DNA from: Bin34 sp965219935
GTDB lineage: Bacteria > Chloroflexota > Anaerolineae > Caldilineales > Caldilineaceae
Direction: 5' to 3'
Assembly: GCA_965219935.1 (NCBI GenBank)
Contig: CBDCOU010000003.1
Span: forward strand, 1,054,001 to 1,118,000
Length of the DNA: 64,000 nt
Below are positions 1 through 8,819 of the stretch, piece after piece; position 1 is the first letter of the stretch; each line of letters opens with the position of its first letter. The notes under the pieces were generated by a model that was given only the letters and a program-made list of their open reading frames with translations, did not search any database and was not told the origin of the DNA. A program made the position numbers and the translations under genes.

Positions 1-1
1 G

Positions 2-964
2 GTGTTTCCGCGGTTGTTCACTGACTTCGCGGAGATGCCGGACGGGCTGCGCTCCCACATTCGCTTCCCGCAGGATCTCTTCACGGTCCAAGCCCGGATT
101 CTGACCGTGTACCACATGACGGAACCGAACGAGTTCTACAACCGCGAGGATGTCTGGCAGTGGCCCCAGGAGTACTTCGACAACCAGCCGCGGGAGATGG
201 AGCCATACTATGTCCTGATGCAGCTTCCAGGCAGCGACCAACTGGACTTCAACCAGATCCTTCCGTTCACGCCGGCCAACCGCAAGAACATGATTGCCTG
301 GTTTGCCGCCAAGAGCAATCCGGACGAATACGGCGAGAAACTGCTGGTTACGTTCGGCAAGGACTCGCTCGTGTACGGCCCCGAGCAGATTGAGGCCCGG
401 ATTGATCAGGATCCGACCATTAGTGCCCAGTTGAGCCTGTGGAACCAACAAGGAAGCCAGGTGATTCGGGGCAATCTGCTGGTCATTCCGCTGGGCAACA
501 GCCTCCTGTATGTCGAACCGCTCTACCTCCAGGCGGCAGCAGGCATTCCCGAGCTGAAACGCGTGATTGTGGCAGCCAACGACCGCGTCGTGATGGCACC
601 CAACCTGGGCCTGGCACTGGTCGAAGTCTTCGGTGAAGGCCTCCTGGACGACGAGGTCCTGGCCGACCTGGTGGGCGAAGGAGCTCTCCTGGAACCGAGC
701 CCCGTTGCCGAAACCCTGTCCGAACCGGCGGAGCCTGCGGCCCAACCCCAACCGGACGTTGCGGTTCCTCCGCTTGTCGAACTGGAAGGGGCGTCGCTAA
801 CCCAGTTGATCGTAGCCGCCAACGACGCCTATGCAACCGCCATCCAAGCACAACAGGCTGGCGACTGGGCGGGTTACGGGGATGCACTCGCGAGGTTGGA
901 GGCAGTGCTGGTCCAGCTTGCAGAAGAGGCAAGCGCAGTTCAGGCAAGTGGTACCGACACCTAA
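2..964 (+). CDS. UPF0182 (COG1615) membrane protein, C-terminal part
   Basis: The visible 320 residues match the soluble C-terminal half of UPF0182 proteins. Motifs include the opening PRLFTDFAEMP, RFPQDLF, the YHMT...FYNREDVW stretch and the PLYLQAAAG...ELKRVIVA block. Full-length members are usually about 900 residues or more, with several membrane helices in the N-terminal half, which lies outside this window. The reading frame is open from the first base, so the start is upstream. The C-terminal 90 residues are Glu/Ala/Pro-rich and then predicted helical, as is usual in the family. The biochemical function of UPF0182 is unknown. The family call is firm; no role can be read from the neighbours, which run convergently. 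Confidence 0.9.
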   Translation: MFPRLFTDFAEMPDGLRSHIRFPQDLFTVQARILTVYHMTEPNEFYNREDVWQWPQEYFDNQPREMEPYYVLMQLPGSDQLDFNQILPFTPANRKNMIAWFAAKSNPDEYGEKLLVTFGKDSLVYGPEQIEARIDQDPTISAQLSLWNQQGSQVIRGNLLVIPLGNSLLYVEPLYLQAAAGIPELKRVIVAANDRVVMAPNLGLALVEVFGEGLLDDEVLADLVGEGALLEPSPVAETLSEPAEPAAQPQPDVAVPPLVELEGASLTQLIVAANDAYATAIQAQQAGDWAGYGDALARLEAVLVQLAEEASAVQASGTDT

Positions 965-1147
965 TCCCAATAGATTTCGCCATTTGCCACCCCGGCGGTT
1001 CGGAAAGCCGGTACCCAACCCGGCTTCCGTGCCCCGTTGTCAGAGCGGTAAGGCACCGTTCCGCCAATGTTTGAAGCTGAATTGGCAACGGGCAATTCGG
1101 TCGAGTCAGCCGCGCGAGCAAGTACATCGCGTGCGCAACACTCGCGT

Positions 1148-1726
1148 CTACCGGAATACGAATCCCAGGCAGCCACGGCGGTTCCTGGAGGAATTGGTGT
1201 CTTTGTCGCCACCGGAATCAACCACCGCCCGCATGACAGCCAGAGCCGTTTGGCAGTCAGCCAAAGCATCATGGACAGCCGCGACCTGTACCCCTTCCTG
1301 CGTCGCGGCTTCGATCAGACTGTATCTGAGGCCCGGTCGGAGATGTCGGTACATCTGCATGCAACACTGCCACTCACAGCGCGGACCGGGCATACCATGG
1401 CTGGTGCAAGTCTGAGCAATCATCCGCTCGTCGAAAGGCGCGTTCCAAGCCAGAACCGCGTTGGCCCGTTCAAGACGCTTCCTTAACTTGGGGTACACCC
1501 GTGCCCAACGCTTGGCACCGTGCCGCCTGAGTTTCCTGCGCGTCCAGCCGTGAATTTGGGTCGCTCTCGCAGGAATTTCTTCCTTGGCTCGCACCAATTC
1601 ATTCATCAGAGGCTCGCCGCGGGTGTTGAGTACCGCAACTTGAATCACCTGGGCATTGGCGTCAAAGCCAGTAGTTTCCGTGTCAACAATCACGACATCG
1701 TGCCTGTCCAGCAACTCTTCAAACAT
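1148..1726 (-). CDS. DEDDh-family 3'-5' exonuclease
   Basis: A 192-residue protein with a complete RNase T/DnaQ-type exonuclease fold. Exo I is IVDTETTGFD near residue 12, Exo II is the AWNAPFDERM segment, and Exo III is VHDALADCQTAL with the catalytic His and Asp. Such enzymes remove 3' nucleotides from DNA or RNA. The single-domain form resembles the epsilon/exonuclease X group and has no polymerase or helicase domain attached. I chose the ATG at 1726 because the exonuclease fold begins six residues later and an AAAGAG sequence lies just upstream; the frame stays open further upstream without recognisable homology. It is co-oriented with, and downstream of, the tRNA block but separated from it by a strong hairpin. 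The substrate cannot be deduced. Confidence 0.85.
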   Translation of the reverse strand: MFEELLDRHDVVIVDTETTGFDANAQVIQVAVLNTRGEPLMNELVRAKEEIPARATQIHGWTRRKLRRHGAKRWARVYPKLRKRLERANAVLAWNAPFDERMIAQTCTSHGMPGPRCEWQCCMQMYRHLRPGLRYSLIEAATQEGVQVAAVHDALADCQTALAVMRAVVDSGGDKDTNSSRNRRGCLGFVFR

Positions 1727-1926
1727 TGTTCTCTTTGGGTAGTCAACATGGTCATGATCCAATCCCTGGAAGGGCTGCGCATTGTTGCGCATGGTTGGTG
1801 CAACGGACGAAGGCCAACGCCAATGGGATCGACTTCCGTCGCCTGATTCCAGCCGGTGGAATCCTGTGTCCACGGCCGGCACGGACGCTCCAAATCAACC
1901 CAACCACCCCAACAGGACCGCAAAGT

Positions 1927-1956
1927 GATGGAGCCGGGTTTGCACCCGGCTCCATC
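1927..1956 (-). terminator. Strong hairpin closing the tRNA block
   Basis: Perfect 13-bp inverted repeat (1927-1939 with 1944-1956) around a 4-base loop, ten bases past the 3' end of tRNA-Arg. It is not followed by a clear U-tract, so it may act as a terminator or as a processing/3'-end stabilising structure. Its position between the tRNA genes and the exonuclease gene supports a transcript end here. Confidence 0.65.
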
Positions 1957-1965
1957 GATCATCAA

Positions 1966-2039
1966 CGACCCCGAAAGGATTCGAACCTTTGACCTTCTAG
2001 ACCGCAACCAGATGCTCTAATCCACTGAGCTACGGGGCC
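1966..2039 (-). tRNA. tRNA-Arg (anticodon GCG)
   Basis: A complete cloverleaf: 7-bp acceptor (2033-2039 with 1967-1973, one G-U pair), D arm GCTC/GAGC, 5-bp anticodon stem around the loop TTGCGGT, 5-base variable loop, and a T arm with TTCGAAT. Positions 34-36 read GCG, decoding CGC/CGU. A20 in the D loop agrees with arginine identity. CCA is not encoded. Most bacteria read this box with an inosine-modified ACG anticodon, so GCG is less usual. Confidence 0.9.
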
Positions 2040-2079
2040 GCGCCTCGTTGGCACATATGGGAACCCAAGGTTCCATGTC

Positions 2080-2171
<92 letters not shown>

Positions 2172-2195
2172 ATGTCCATTCCGTTGGCTGCCAGG

Positions 2196-2282
2196 CGGGA
2201 GGAGAGGGATTCGAACCCCCGGCAGCCTCTCGGCTACAGTTGTTTTCAAGACAACCGCCTTAGTCCACTCGGCCATCCTCCC
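2196..2282 (-). tRNA. tRNA-Ser (anticodon TGA)
   Basis: Class II tRNA with a long variable arm (GCCGAGAGGC-type stem). The acceptor is GGGAGGA/TCCTCCC, the anticodon stem is GTTGT/ACAAC around CTTGAAA, giving TGA (reads UCA/UCG/UCU), and the T loop is TTCGAAT. CCA is not encoded. It is the first gene after the promoter at 2341-2368 and lies 137 bases downstream of serS. Confidence 0.93.
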
Positions 2283-2340
2283 GGGCCGTCGAAGGGGTGT
2301 TCGGTCCAAGTCTTGGCCCGGTGACCGCCAACGAGCGCCC

Positions 2341-2368
2341 ATTATAGGCACTGCCCGGTGCAAGTCAA
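2341..2368 (-). promoter_or_regulatory. Sigma70-type promoter for the tRNA block
   Basis: Reading the minus strand, TTGACT (-35, 2368-2363), a 16-base spacer and a consensus TATAAT (-10, 2346-2341). The start of transcription would be near 2334, about 50 bases before tRNA-Ser(TGA). It sits in the serS-tRNA gap, so the tRNAs can be transcribed independently of serS. Confidence 0.8.
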
Positions 2369-2419
2369 CAATGAGTGTCCGGTTGGCTTGGTCCGGTTCG
2401 GTGGAGGTCCCGCCAAACC

Positions 2420-3706
2420 CTATGCCGGCGTGATTGCGGACAAGCCGCCCATGTACGGTCGAATCACCTCGGGCAGGTGTACGGAACCGTCCTCCTGCTG
2501 GAAATTCTCCAGAATGCCGATGATGATCCGCGGCAGCGCCAAACCGGATCCGTTCAAGGTATGCACGAACCGGGGCCGCGAGTCGGCATCTGGCCGATAT
2601 CGGATGCGAGCCCGGCGCGCCTGGAAATCCCGGAACCAGGAAACCGAACTGACCTCAAGCCACTCGGCACAGCCGGCTCCCCAAATCTCCAGGTCGTACT
2701 TCTTGGCCGCCACAAAGGACAGGTCACCGGTGGGGATTGCAATGCGGCGGTAGGCCAAACCGAGGCGCTCCAACATGGATTCGGCCACAAGAGTCAATTC
2801 CTCCAAGGCCTGCGCCCCGTCCTCCGGAGCAACAAACTTGACCATCTCCACTTTCTGGAACTGGTGGACCCGTTGAATGCCGCGCGCGTGCTTGCCGGCA
2901 TGTACCTTCTCGCGCCGAAAGCAGGGGGTATTTGCCACATGGCTGATCGGCAAGTCGGCCGCGCCAAGGATTTCCTCCCGGTACATGTTGGTGACCGGCA
3001 CCTCGCCGGTTGGAATCAGCCAGTAGTCCTCCTGATGATCGCGGAACAGTTCATCCCCGAACTTGGGCAGGTTGCCGGTACCGACCATGCAGTCGGTCCG
3101 AACCATGAAGGGTGGATAGACCTCTTCGAATCCGAACTCGGACACGAGGACATCGAGACTCCAGGTGATCAGCGCGCGCTGCAACTGCGCTCCCGCTCCC
3201 CGCAGCATGTACTGCCGGCTGCCGGCCAGCTTGACTCCCCGTTCCAGATCGATGATTCCCAGTCCCGCTCCCAATTCCCAGTGTGGCTGGGGTTCAAAGT
3301 CGAACTCGGCCAGTTCGCCGTGGGACTTCAGGACCGCATAGTCTCCTGCGTCCAAGGAAACGGGTACGTCCGGTTCCGGCAGGTTCGGGATTTGGAGCAT
3401 GGCGTTCTCCAAACTCTCCTCAACCCCTGCCAACTCACCTTCCAATTCGGAGATGTGGCTGTTGATCACAGCCATCCTCTGGCGCAGGCCTTGGGCCTCA
3501 TCCTGCCGTTGCGCCTTGAACAAGGCGCCAATCCGTTTGGAACCCTCGTTTCGCTCGCGTCGGTACTCCTCAACCTTGGTCAGTATCGACCGGCGACGCG
3601 TGTCGAGTTCCAAGGCTTCCTCCCACGGGGCATTCTCCGCCCCGAGCAAGGCCATACCCGCCGCCAAAGCCTCGCGGTTGTCCCGCATCCACGCAATATC
3701 AAGCAC
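2420..3706 (-). CDS. serS: Seryl-tRNA synthetase
   Basis: A 428-residue class II aminoacyl-tRNA synthetase that charges tRNA-Ser with serine. Residues 1-105 are the Ser-specific N-terminal coiled-coil arm (LDIAWMRDNREAL start, long charged helices) that binds the variable arm of tRNA-Ser. The catalytic domain follows, with motif 2 (CFRREKV) and motif 3 in the C-terminal GSGLALPRIIIGILENFQ segment. Length is normal. The start is a GTG at 3706, preceded by a run of G (GGGGGGA); starting there gives the usual LDI beginning. A TATAAT-like -10 element lies at 3751-3756 inside a hairpin, but no convincing -35 was found. Two of the three downstream tRNAs are its own substrates. Confidence 0.97.
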   Translation of the reverse strand: MLDIAWMRDNREALAAGMALLGAENAPWEEALELDTRRRSILTKVEEYRRERNEGSKRIGALFKAQRQDEAQGLRQRMAVINSHISELEGELAGVEESLENAMLQIPNLPEPDVPVSLDAGDYAVLKSHGELAEFDFEPQPHWELGAGLGIIDLERGVKLAGSRQYMLRGAGAQLQRALITWSLDVLVSEFGFEEVYPPFMVRTDCMVGTGNLPKFGDELFRDHQEDYWLIPTGEVPVTNMYREEILGAADLPISHVANTPCFRREKVHAGKHARGIQRVHQFQKVEMVKFVAPEDGAQALEELTLVAESMLERLGLAYRRIAIPTGDLSFVAAKKYDLEIWGAGCAEWLEVSSVSWFRDFQARRARIRYRPDADSRPRFVHTLNGSGLALPRIIIGILENFQQEDGSVHLPEVIRPYMGGLSAITPA

Positions 3707-3827
3707 GAAAATCCCCCCGCCAACACCCGGAGCCGCCGTCAGAACGGCGGATTATATCCGCCTGCCGGTTCCGAAACGCTCTTGCCAGGCGCGCGGTCGG
3801 TTCGCGCAACCGGTTGAGTCCAGGCGT

Positions 3828-4715
3828 TCAGGCAACCTCTTCAGCCAAGGCTTCGCGCAACTCCTCGTCGCGCGCCACAGTCTGCACCGGCATCCGCTGC
3901 CAGTAGTACTGTAAATCCGGATCCTGCCAACCTTCGTAGATCTCATCCCAGGTCAGTCGTCCAAAATGCGGTTCCAGGCCATCCGACACGATGGGCTTGG
4001 ACAGGGCCGAATACCGGTAGTCCACCGAAATCCGAATCCGATCGCCGCTGACGTTGGGCAGGGCCTTGTGCACAGTGTGGGAGTGGAACAGCAGCAGATC
4101 CCCGACCTTGTAGTCGATGGTCTGCCAACCGAAACCGAGCTTGTCCGTGTCGATGCCCATGCCGCCGGCACCTTGGGCGTCATGCACCCTGTACAGTCCC
4201 TGCTTGTGGGAACCGCGCAGCACCGTCAACCCGCCCAGCGGGGCCGGACAGTCCATCAACGGGAACCAACCCGTGTAGGTTTCGGCGACGCCCTGAATCA
4301 GGGGGAAGTCCTGATGAGGAGGAGTCGCAAAGTATTCGGCCTTGGGAAAGCTCAGGCGCCCGATGTTGCGCGGGTGCACCAGCACCGGCTCGCCCAACAT
4401 GCGGGCCAAGGGCTCGACGATCGAGAAATCGTGAGCCAGGGCGTGGAACGCCTCCAGCTTCTGCAACGGGTCGTAGACGGCCCAAAACCGATCCTCCCCT
4501 TCGGTGATGGGTGGATCCACCAGGATGTTGCCCTGTTCGTCCACCCATTCCTGTTCGATGCACAGGTCCCAGATTTGGTCGTACAGGTCCTGGATTGCGT
4601 CTGCCGGAACCCGGTTGCGGAAGAACAGGAATCCGTCCTGCTCCATGCGCTCCCGCAACGCGGGACCGTCATGTGCCAATGGCTCTGAATCAAAGAATTC
4701 CGTGGTCGTATCCAT
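3828..4715 (-). CDS. Phytanoyl-CoA dioxygenase (PhyH) family protein
   Basis: A 295-residue Fe(II)/2-oxoglutarate dioxygenase fold. The iron ligands are visible as HQD (in TPPHQDFPLIQG) and the distal His in LLLFHSHTVHKALPN; an Arg suited to 2-oxoglutarate binding follows in the RIRISVDYRY strand. Bacterial PhyH relatives hydroxylate varied small molecules, and the substrate cannot be inferred from sequence. It is the last gene of the minus-strand rhamnose-type operon, 58 bases after the isomerase gene, with a GGAGAG ribosome site before the ATG. Co-transcription suggests that it acts on a carbohydrate-linked or methylated compound, but that is inference. Confidence 0.85.
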   Translation of the reverse strand: MDTTTEFFDSEPLAHDGPALRERMEQDGFLFFRNRVPADAIQDLYDQIWDLCIEQEWVDEQGNILVDPPITEGEDRFWAVYDPLQKLEAFHALAHDFSIVEPLARMLGEPVLVHPRNIGRLSFPKAEYFATPPHQDFPLIQGVAETYTGWFPLMDCPAPLGGLTVLRGSHKQGLYRVHDAQGAGGMGIDTDKLGFGWQTIDYKVGDLLLFHSHTVHKALPNVSGDRIRISVDYRYSALSKPIVSDGLEPHFGRLTWDEIYEGWQDPDLQYYWQRMPVQTVARDEELREALAEEVA

Positions 4716-4773
4716 GTTTGCACTCTCCGCATGGGTTTACCGAAATTTAGATTTCGCGGTCGGGTTTCCGATC

Positions 4774-6234
4774 TCACACAATTGCCAGTTCGATGTCCAA
4801 CAGGCGAGCCAGCTTCTGTAGACGACTGGTCTGATCGCCCACCCCCAGCGCCACATGATGGGTGGGGCCTTCGGCTGCCCATCGGGCCATGAATTCGGGA
4901 ACATCAAGCGCGAAGCGGATGCGTGAATTGGTGTTGCCCACCTGCAGCGTGGGTCCCGGTTCCGACATGCCGTGAGCGGCAATCATCTTGAACCGGCCGT
5001 CCGCCGTCTGGCTGACACACAGAATCGTAACCGGACCCAGCTTGACGTTGAACTGTACCGAGAGCCCGTAGCCGCGCTTGCCGTGGAACAGGCCCAAGCC
5101 GCGCAGCGACGGCTTGCCTTCGCTGATGGCAACATGACCTGGGCCGTCGTGTCCCATCAGCAAAATGCGGTCGTTGAGGTCCATGCCGTAGAACTCGGTA
5201 AAGGATCCTCCGGCCCCCAATCTGTCCATGATCAACATGGCGATACAGGTTTTCAAATCGCCTTCGCCGGCCGCCGGGATGCCGCGACCGGTAAGCAGCG
5301 AGTTGCCGACGATCAGGCTGGCACCCAACTCCTCGAAGTTGTTTCCGTCCAGACCCCGGTAGTAGTAGGCCAGCCCGTCGAGCGCGAAGTCCTCGACCAG
5401 CATGTCCAAGCCACAGGCCACGCGCGCCGACCAGTTCAACCCCTCGTCGGTAACCGCCATCGAGATGCGGTCACGGCCAGGAGGTACGAACTCAAACACG
5501 TCGCGGATTTCGGTCTCCTTGGTCGCCACCTGGGAATCGGTAACCGACGCGACCCTCTTGTCGAGATCCTCCATCTCGAGCACTTCGATGTGCAGACCCA
5601 GATGAGCATGGGCCATGGTCAGATCGGAGTACATGTCCAGCATGCCGGGGTAGGTGTGGCCCAAAAATCCAATCCGACCCCGCGAGAGGCCGTTCTTGAC
5701 CGCGGCAGCCTTGATCCACTCCTCGATCTCGAGGAAGGCATCCGTGTGATATCGATCCACGTCCCCGCCAACTGGTTCCAGCAGGCCGGTCACCACATTG
5801 AACTGGATCCCGCTGCGCGCAAACGCGTTTGAAATCTCAGGGACACTGACAACCGAGCCGTTGGCCAACCACTCCCCGGTGTCCGTCCGCTCCATGTCCA
5901 TGGCCGGAACCGGCTGCAGATTGAGGATGAGCACAGGGGCCCGGTGCCGCTGGACCGCAGGCAAAACCTGGGAAGACGTGGCATAGGTCCCCACATAGCA
6001 GAGAATCAGATCCACGGCTGCGGTGGCGAATTGATCCCCTGCCGCCTGCGCGCCCGGGGCATCATCGACGAGACCGGCGGACACCACATCCACGCCCATC
6101 GCCGCGACCCGGTCCTCGATCGACTTCTGGTACGCCTCCAAACGGGGTTTCATTCCGGGGAACTGCGGCCAGTAGGCCGCCAGGCCTATGCCGAAAACCC
6201 CGACTCGAGCCGTTCGTATCGTCCGCTCAGACAT
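4774..6234 (-). CDS. L-arabinose/L-fucose isomerase-family protein
   Basis: A 486-residue protein of the AraA/FucI isomerase superfamily, which interconverts aldoses and ketoses with a divalent metal. All four metal-ligand positions of AraA seem present: Glu in GEGDLKT, Glu in FTEFYGMD, His in MGHDGPGHV and His near the C-terminus in GPTHHVALG. The frame also offers a TTG three bases upstream, but the ATG at 6234 follows GGGAG at normal spacing. It lies between rhaM and the PhyH gene. RhaI already supplies rhamnose isomerase, so this enzyme probably handles another sugar such as fucose, arabinose or a methylated pentose. Specificity is not established. Confidence 0.85.
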   Translation of the reverse strand: MSERTIRTARVGVFGIGLAAYWPQFPGMKPRLEAYQKSIEDRVAAMGVDVVSAGLVDDAPGAQAAGDQFATAAVDLILCYVGTYATSSQVLPAVQRHRAPVLILNLQPVPAMDMERTDTGEWLANGSVVSVPEISNAFARSGIQFNVVTGLLEPVGGDVDRYHTDAFLEIEEWIKAAAVKNGLSRGRIGFLGHTYPGMLDMYSDLTMAHAHLGLHIEVLEMEDLDKRVASVTDSQVATKETEIRDVFEFVPPGRDRISMAVTDEGLNWSARVACGLDMLVEDFALDGLAYYYRGLDGNNFEELGASLIVGNSLLTGRGIPAAGEGDLKTCIAMLIMDRLGAGGSFTEFYGMDLNDRILLMGHDGPGHVAISEGKPSLRGLGLFHGKRGYGLSVQFNVKLGPVTILCVSQTADGRFKMIAAHGMSEPGPTLQVGNTNSRIRFALDVPEFMARWAAEGPTHHVALGVGDQTSRLQKLARLLDIELAIV

Positions 6235-6262
6235 CAATCCAACTCCCGGCCATCCCCTGTTG

Positions 6263-6583
6263 TCAATCCAAGTGGAAGACTTCCTCCAGCTCGACCATCA
6301 TCTTGTCGGCGTGTTCACCGGCACCCTCGAAGAACGGGGCCATCAAGTCCTGCCACTTGGCGTTGATCTCTTCCTTGTCCATGCCTGCCAAGGCGGTGTC
6401 AAAATCGTGCGGCGTCTCAAAATAGCCGAACATCAGGCCGTCCTCGCGCATGAACAGGGAGTAGTTGTGCCAACCGGTGCGCTTCAGGGCCTCCAGCATC
6501 TCGGGCCACACTTTCTCGTGGTGGCGCTTGTACTCCGGGATCATGTCCGCCTTAACCTTGAGCAGGAATCCAACACGGTTCAT
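6263..6583 (-). CDS. rhaM: L-rhamnose mutarotase
   Basis: A 106-residue protein of the RhaM/YiiL family (usual length about 104). It interconverts the alpha and beta anomers of L-rhamnose so that the isomerase receives its preferred form. Visible family features are the opening RVGFLLKVK, the EYKRHHEKVWPEML segment carrying the catalytic His, and WHNYSLF. The start at 6583 (ATG, MNRVGF) matches the family; the frame continues seven codons upstream without homology. It lies in the rha operon, 46 bases downstream of the aldolase/dehydrogenase. Confidence 0.95.
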   Translation of the reverse strand: MNRVGFLLKVKADMIPEYKRHHEKVWPEMLEALKRTGWHNYSLFMREDGLMFGYFETPHDFDTALAGMDKEEINAKWQDLMAPFFEGAGEHADKMMVELEEVFHLD

Positions 6584-6629
6584 GGGCTTGTTCCTGGATT
6601 GCATGGGACTCGGATCGGACGATCCGAAT

Positions 6630-8684
6630 CTATCTTACAAAGGCTGCCGGCACCCCTCCATCCACGGTCAGGGTTCCACCGGTGGTGCGGGAGGCCCTGG
6701 GACCGGCCAGGAACGAAATCGCCTCCGCGATGTGTTCGGGCGTGACATTGACTTTCAAAGTGGTCCGCTGGCGATAGAACTCCGCGAGTTCACCTTCCTC
6801 AATGCCATAGCTCGATGCCCTGGCTTCCTTCCACCCGGCATCCCAGATTCCGCTATCTTGGATGACGGCATCGGGCAATACGCAGTTGACACGAATCCCG
6901 GCAGCTCCACCCTCTTCGGCCAAGCACCGGGCCATGTGCAGTTCCGCGGCCTTCGCCGCACTGTAAACGGATGCGTTTTTGCCCGCGTACACGGCGTTCT
7001 TGCTCACCACGTATATCAGACTGCCGCCCATCCCCTGTCCCCTCCAGACGCGAAACGCTGCCCGACTCACCTGGAAATAACCCTTGGCCAGAATGTCCAT
7101 GGTCCGTTGCCATTCGGCATCGGTCGCATCCTCGATGGCACCCGCGATGGCGATGCCCGCATTGCTCACCAGGATGTCAATGCCACCGTAGGCGAGGACC
7201 ACCTCTTCCATGGCCCGGTCCACGGCTGCCGCGTCCGTCACGTCACATTGAAGGGAGATGGCGCGACCAACGCCATGACGCTCCTCAATCATGGCAGCCG
7301 TCTCATCAGCCGCATCGGTATTTATGTCAATAATGGCGACATGGGCATCATCGCCCGCCAAGCGCATGGCCGTAGCCCGACCAATCCCGGAGCCGCCACC
7401 CGTGACAGCCACCACCCGCCCCGCCAACTCCCGTGGCGGAGGCTTGAGGGACAGCTTGTACAGTTCCAGAGGCCAATACTCGATGCCGAAGGCCTCCTTC
7501 GGAGTCAGGCTGACGAACGTGTCCACCGCCTGTGAACCGTTGATGACATCGATGGCACGGTAGTACAACTGGTTGCTGATGTCCGCGGCATTGGCGTCCG
7601 CTCCGGTGTTGATCATGCCAAGGCCCGGTATCAGGATCACCCGCGGATAGGGATCCGTCATCTCGTCGCCGGATGCGGCATTGGCGGCGAAGTACGCCTC
7701 GTAATCGGCAACGAACCGGTCCATGCCGTCCCGAAGGCGTTCGAGCAGGACTTCAACGTCCTCGCCCTGGTCCGGATGCCAGTCGACGAACAGGGGCAAC
7801 CGCTTGGTGTGAACGAGATGATCGGGACAGGCCGCCCCGATCTGCGTGGCCGCCTCGATGCCCGGCTGGGCCAGAAACGCCAACACCTCCGGACTGTCAT
7901 CCCGCTTGAGAATGGCGGGCCTCCGAGCGGACACCAGACCCCTGACCACCGGCAACACGCGTGCCCAAACCCCGGACGGTTGGGCATCCGGCAGGGAGAT
8001 TCCAGGCGAGACCGTTCGTTGCCTCGCCGCAACGTAGTCTTCCGCTTCGGCAATGATCGACAGTGTGCTTTCGTAACACGAAATGCTCGTCTCCCCCCAA
8101 GTTACCAGCCCGTGCTTGCCCATCACCACGCACTCGGCCTGAGGGTTGGCTCGCAGTCCTTCGCCGATCCACTTGCTCAGGGTGAAACCGGGCCGAATGT
8201 AGTCCACCCAAACCATCCGGTCCCCCCACACCTTCGCGCATTCCGCCTTGCCGTCGGGCAGACAGGCGAGGCTAATCACCGAATCCGGATGGGTGTGATC
8301 CACATGGACCGCCGGCGTAAAGCCGTGCAACAACGTCTCGATCGACTGGCGGGGCCGGTCGAGGGCATGTACCGTGTGGGAAAGGTACTCGACCATCTCT
8401 TCGTCCGACATCTCGTCCCTGGCCATCAGGGGAAGAATCTCGGCTTGGCGCAATCCGGCAAACCCCTGCTCCGTGATGGTCAGGACATCGCTGCCTGACC
8501 CTTTGACCCAAAGCACCTCCACATCGCGTCCGAGGTGGTCCTGCTCCGTTAGCTTGACGCTCGTGTTGCCTCCGAAGATGTTGCAGACGGTCCGATCCCG
8601 GCCGAGCAGGTTGCTTCGGTAGACCAAGCCGTCCAGGGCAGGTAATCGGTCAGCTTCAGCGTCGTTCCAGAGGTTGGCAGGCAT
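6630..8684 (-). CDS. Bifunctional rhamnulose-1-phosphate aldolase / short-chain dehydrogenase
   Basis: A 684-residue two-domain enzyme. Residues 1 to about 400 are a class II (zinc) aldolase/adducin domain with GGNTSVK, KGSGSD and the HTHPD zinc-binding motif. The rest is a short-chain dehydrogenase with the Rossmann TGGGSGIG motif, the NAG motif (VSNAGIA) and the YSAAK active site. Fusions of this kind split rhamnulose-1-phosphate into DHAP and L-lactaldehyde and oxidise the lactaldehyde to lactate (RhaD/RhaE or RhaEW-type). The ATG at 8684 has GAGG seven bases upstream and is preferred to the GTG at 8696. It is central to the rha operon. Confidence 0.92.
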   Translation of the reverse strand: MPANLWNDAEADRLPALDGLVYRSNLLGRDRTVCNIFGGNTSVKLTEQDHLGRDVEVLWVKGSGSDVLTITEQGFAGLRQAEILPLMARDEMSDEEMVEYLSHTVHALDRPRQSIETLLHGFTPAVHVDHTHPDSVISLACLPDGKAECAKVWGDRMVWVDYIRPGFTLSKWIGEGLRANPQAECVVMGKHGLVTWGETSISCYESTLSIIAEAEDYVAARQRTVSPGISLPDAQPSGVWARVLPVVRGLVSARRPAILKRDDSPEVLAFLAQPGIEAATQIGAACPDHLVHTKRLPLFVDWHPDQGEDVEVLLERLRDGMDRFVADYEAYFAANAASGDEMTDPYPRVILIPGLGMINTGADANAADISNQLYYRAIDVINGSQAVDTFVSLTPKEAFGIEYWPLELYKLSLKPPPRELAGRVVAVTGGGSGIGRATAMRLAGDDAHVAIIDINTDAADETAAMIEERHGVGRAISLQCDVTDAAAVDRAMEEVVLAYGGIDILVSNAGIAIAGAIEDATDAEWQRTMDILAKGYFQVSRAAFRVWRGQGMGGSLIYVVSKNAVYAGKNASVYSAAKAAELHMARCLAEEGGAAGIRVNCVLPDAVIQDSGIWDAGWKEARASSYGIEEGELAEFYRQRTTLKVNVTPEHIAEAISFLAGPRASRTTGGTLTVDGGVPAAFVR

Positions 8685-8819
8685 TGCGGTCCTCACTTGG
8701 GTCGATGAATTCAGTGCTGGTAGTACTCGATGAACTTCCGAAGCCCAGTATGCGCAGGCAGAGGTCTGAATTGCGACGAAGCCAGATCAGGTTTGACGGT
8801 CGCGGCACCGTGCCCGAGT

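Noticed and set aside
2375..3817. Long plus-strand open frame (about 480 codons) opposite serS
   Set aside because: It is fully antisense to a clear seryl-tRNA synthetase, has no family features, and is the kind of shadow frame expected in GC-rich coding DNA.
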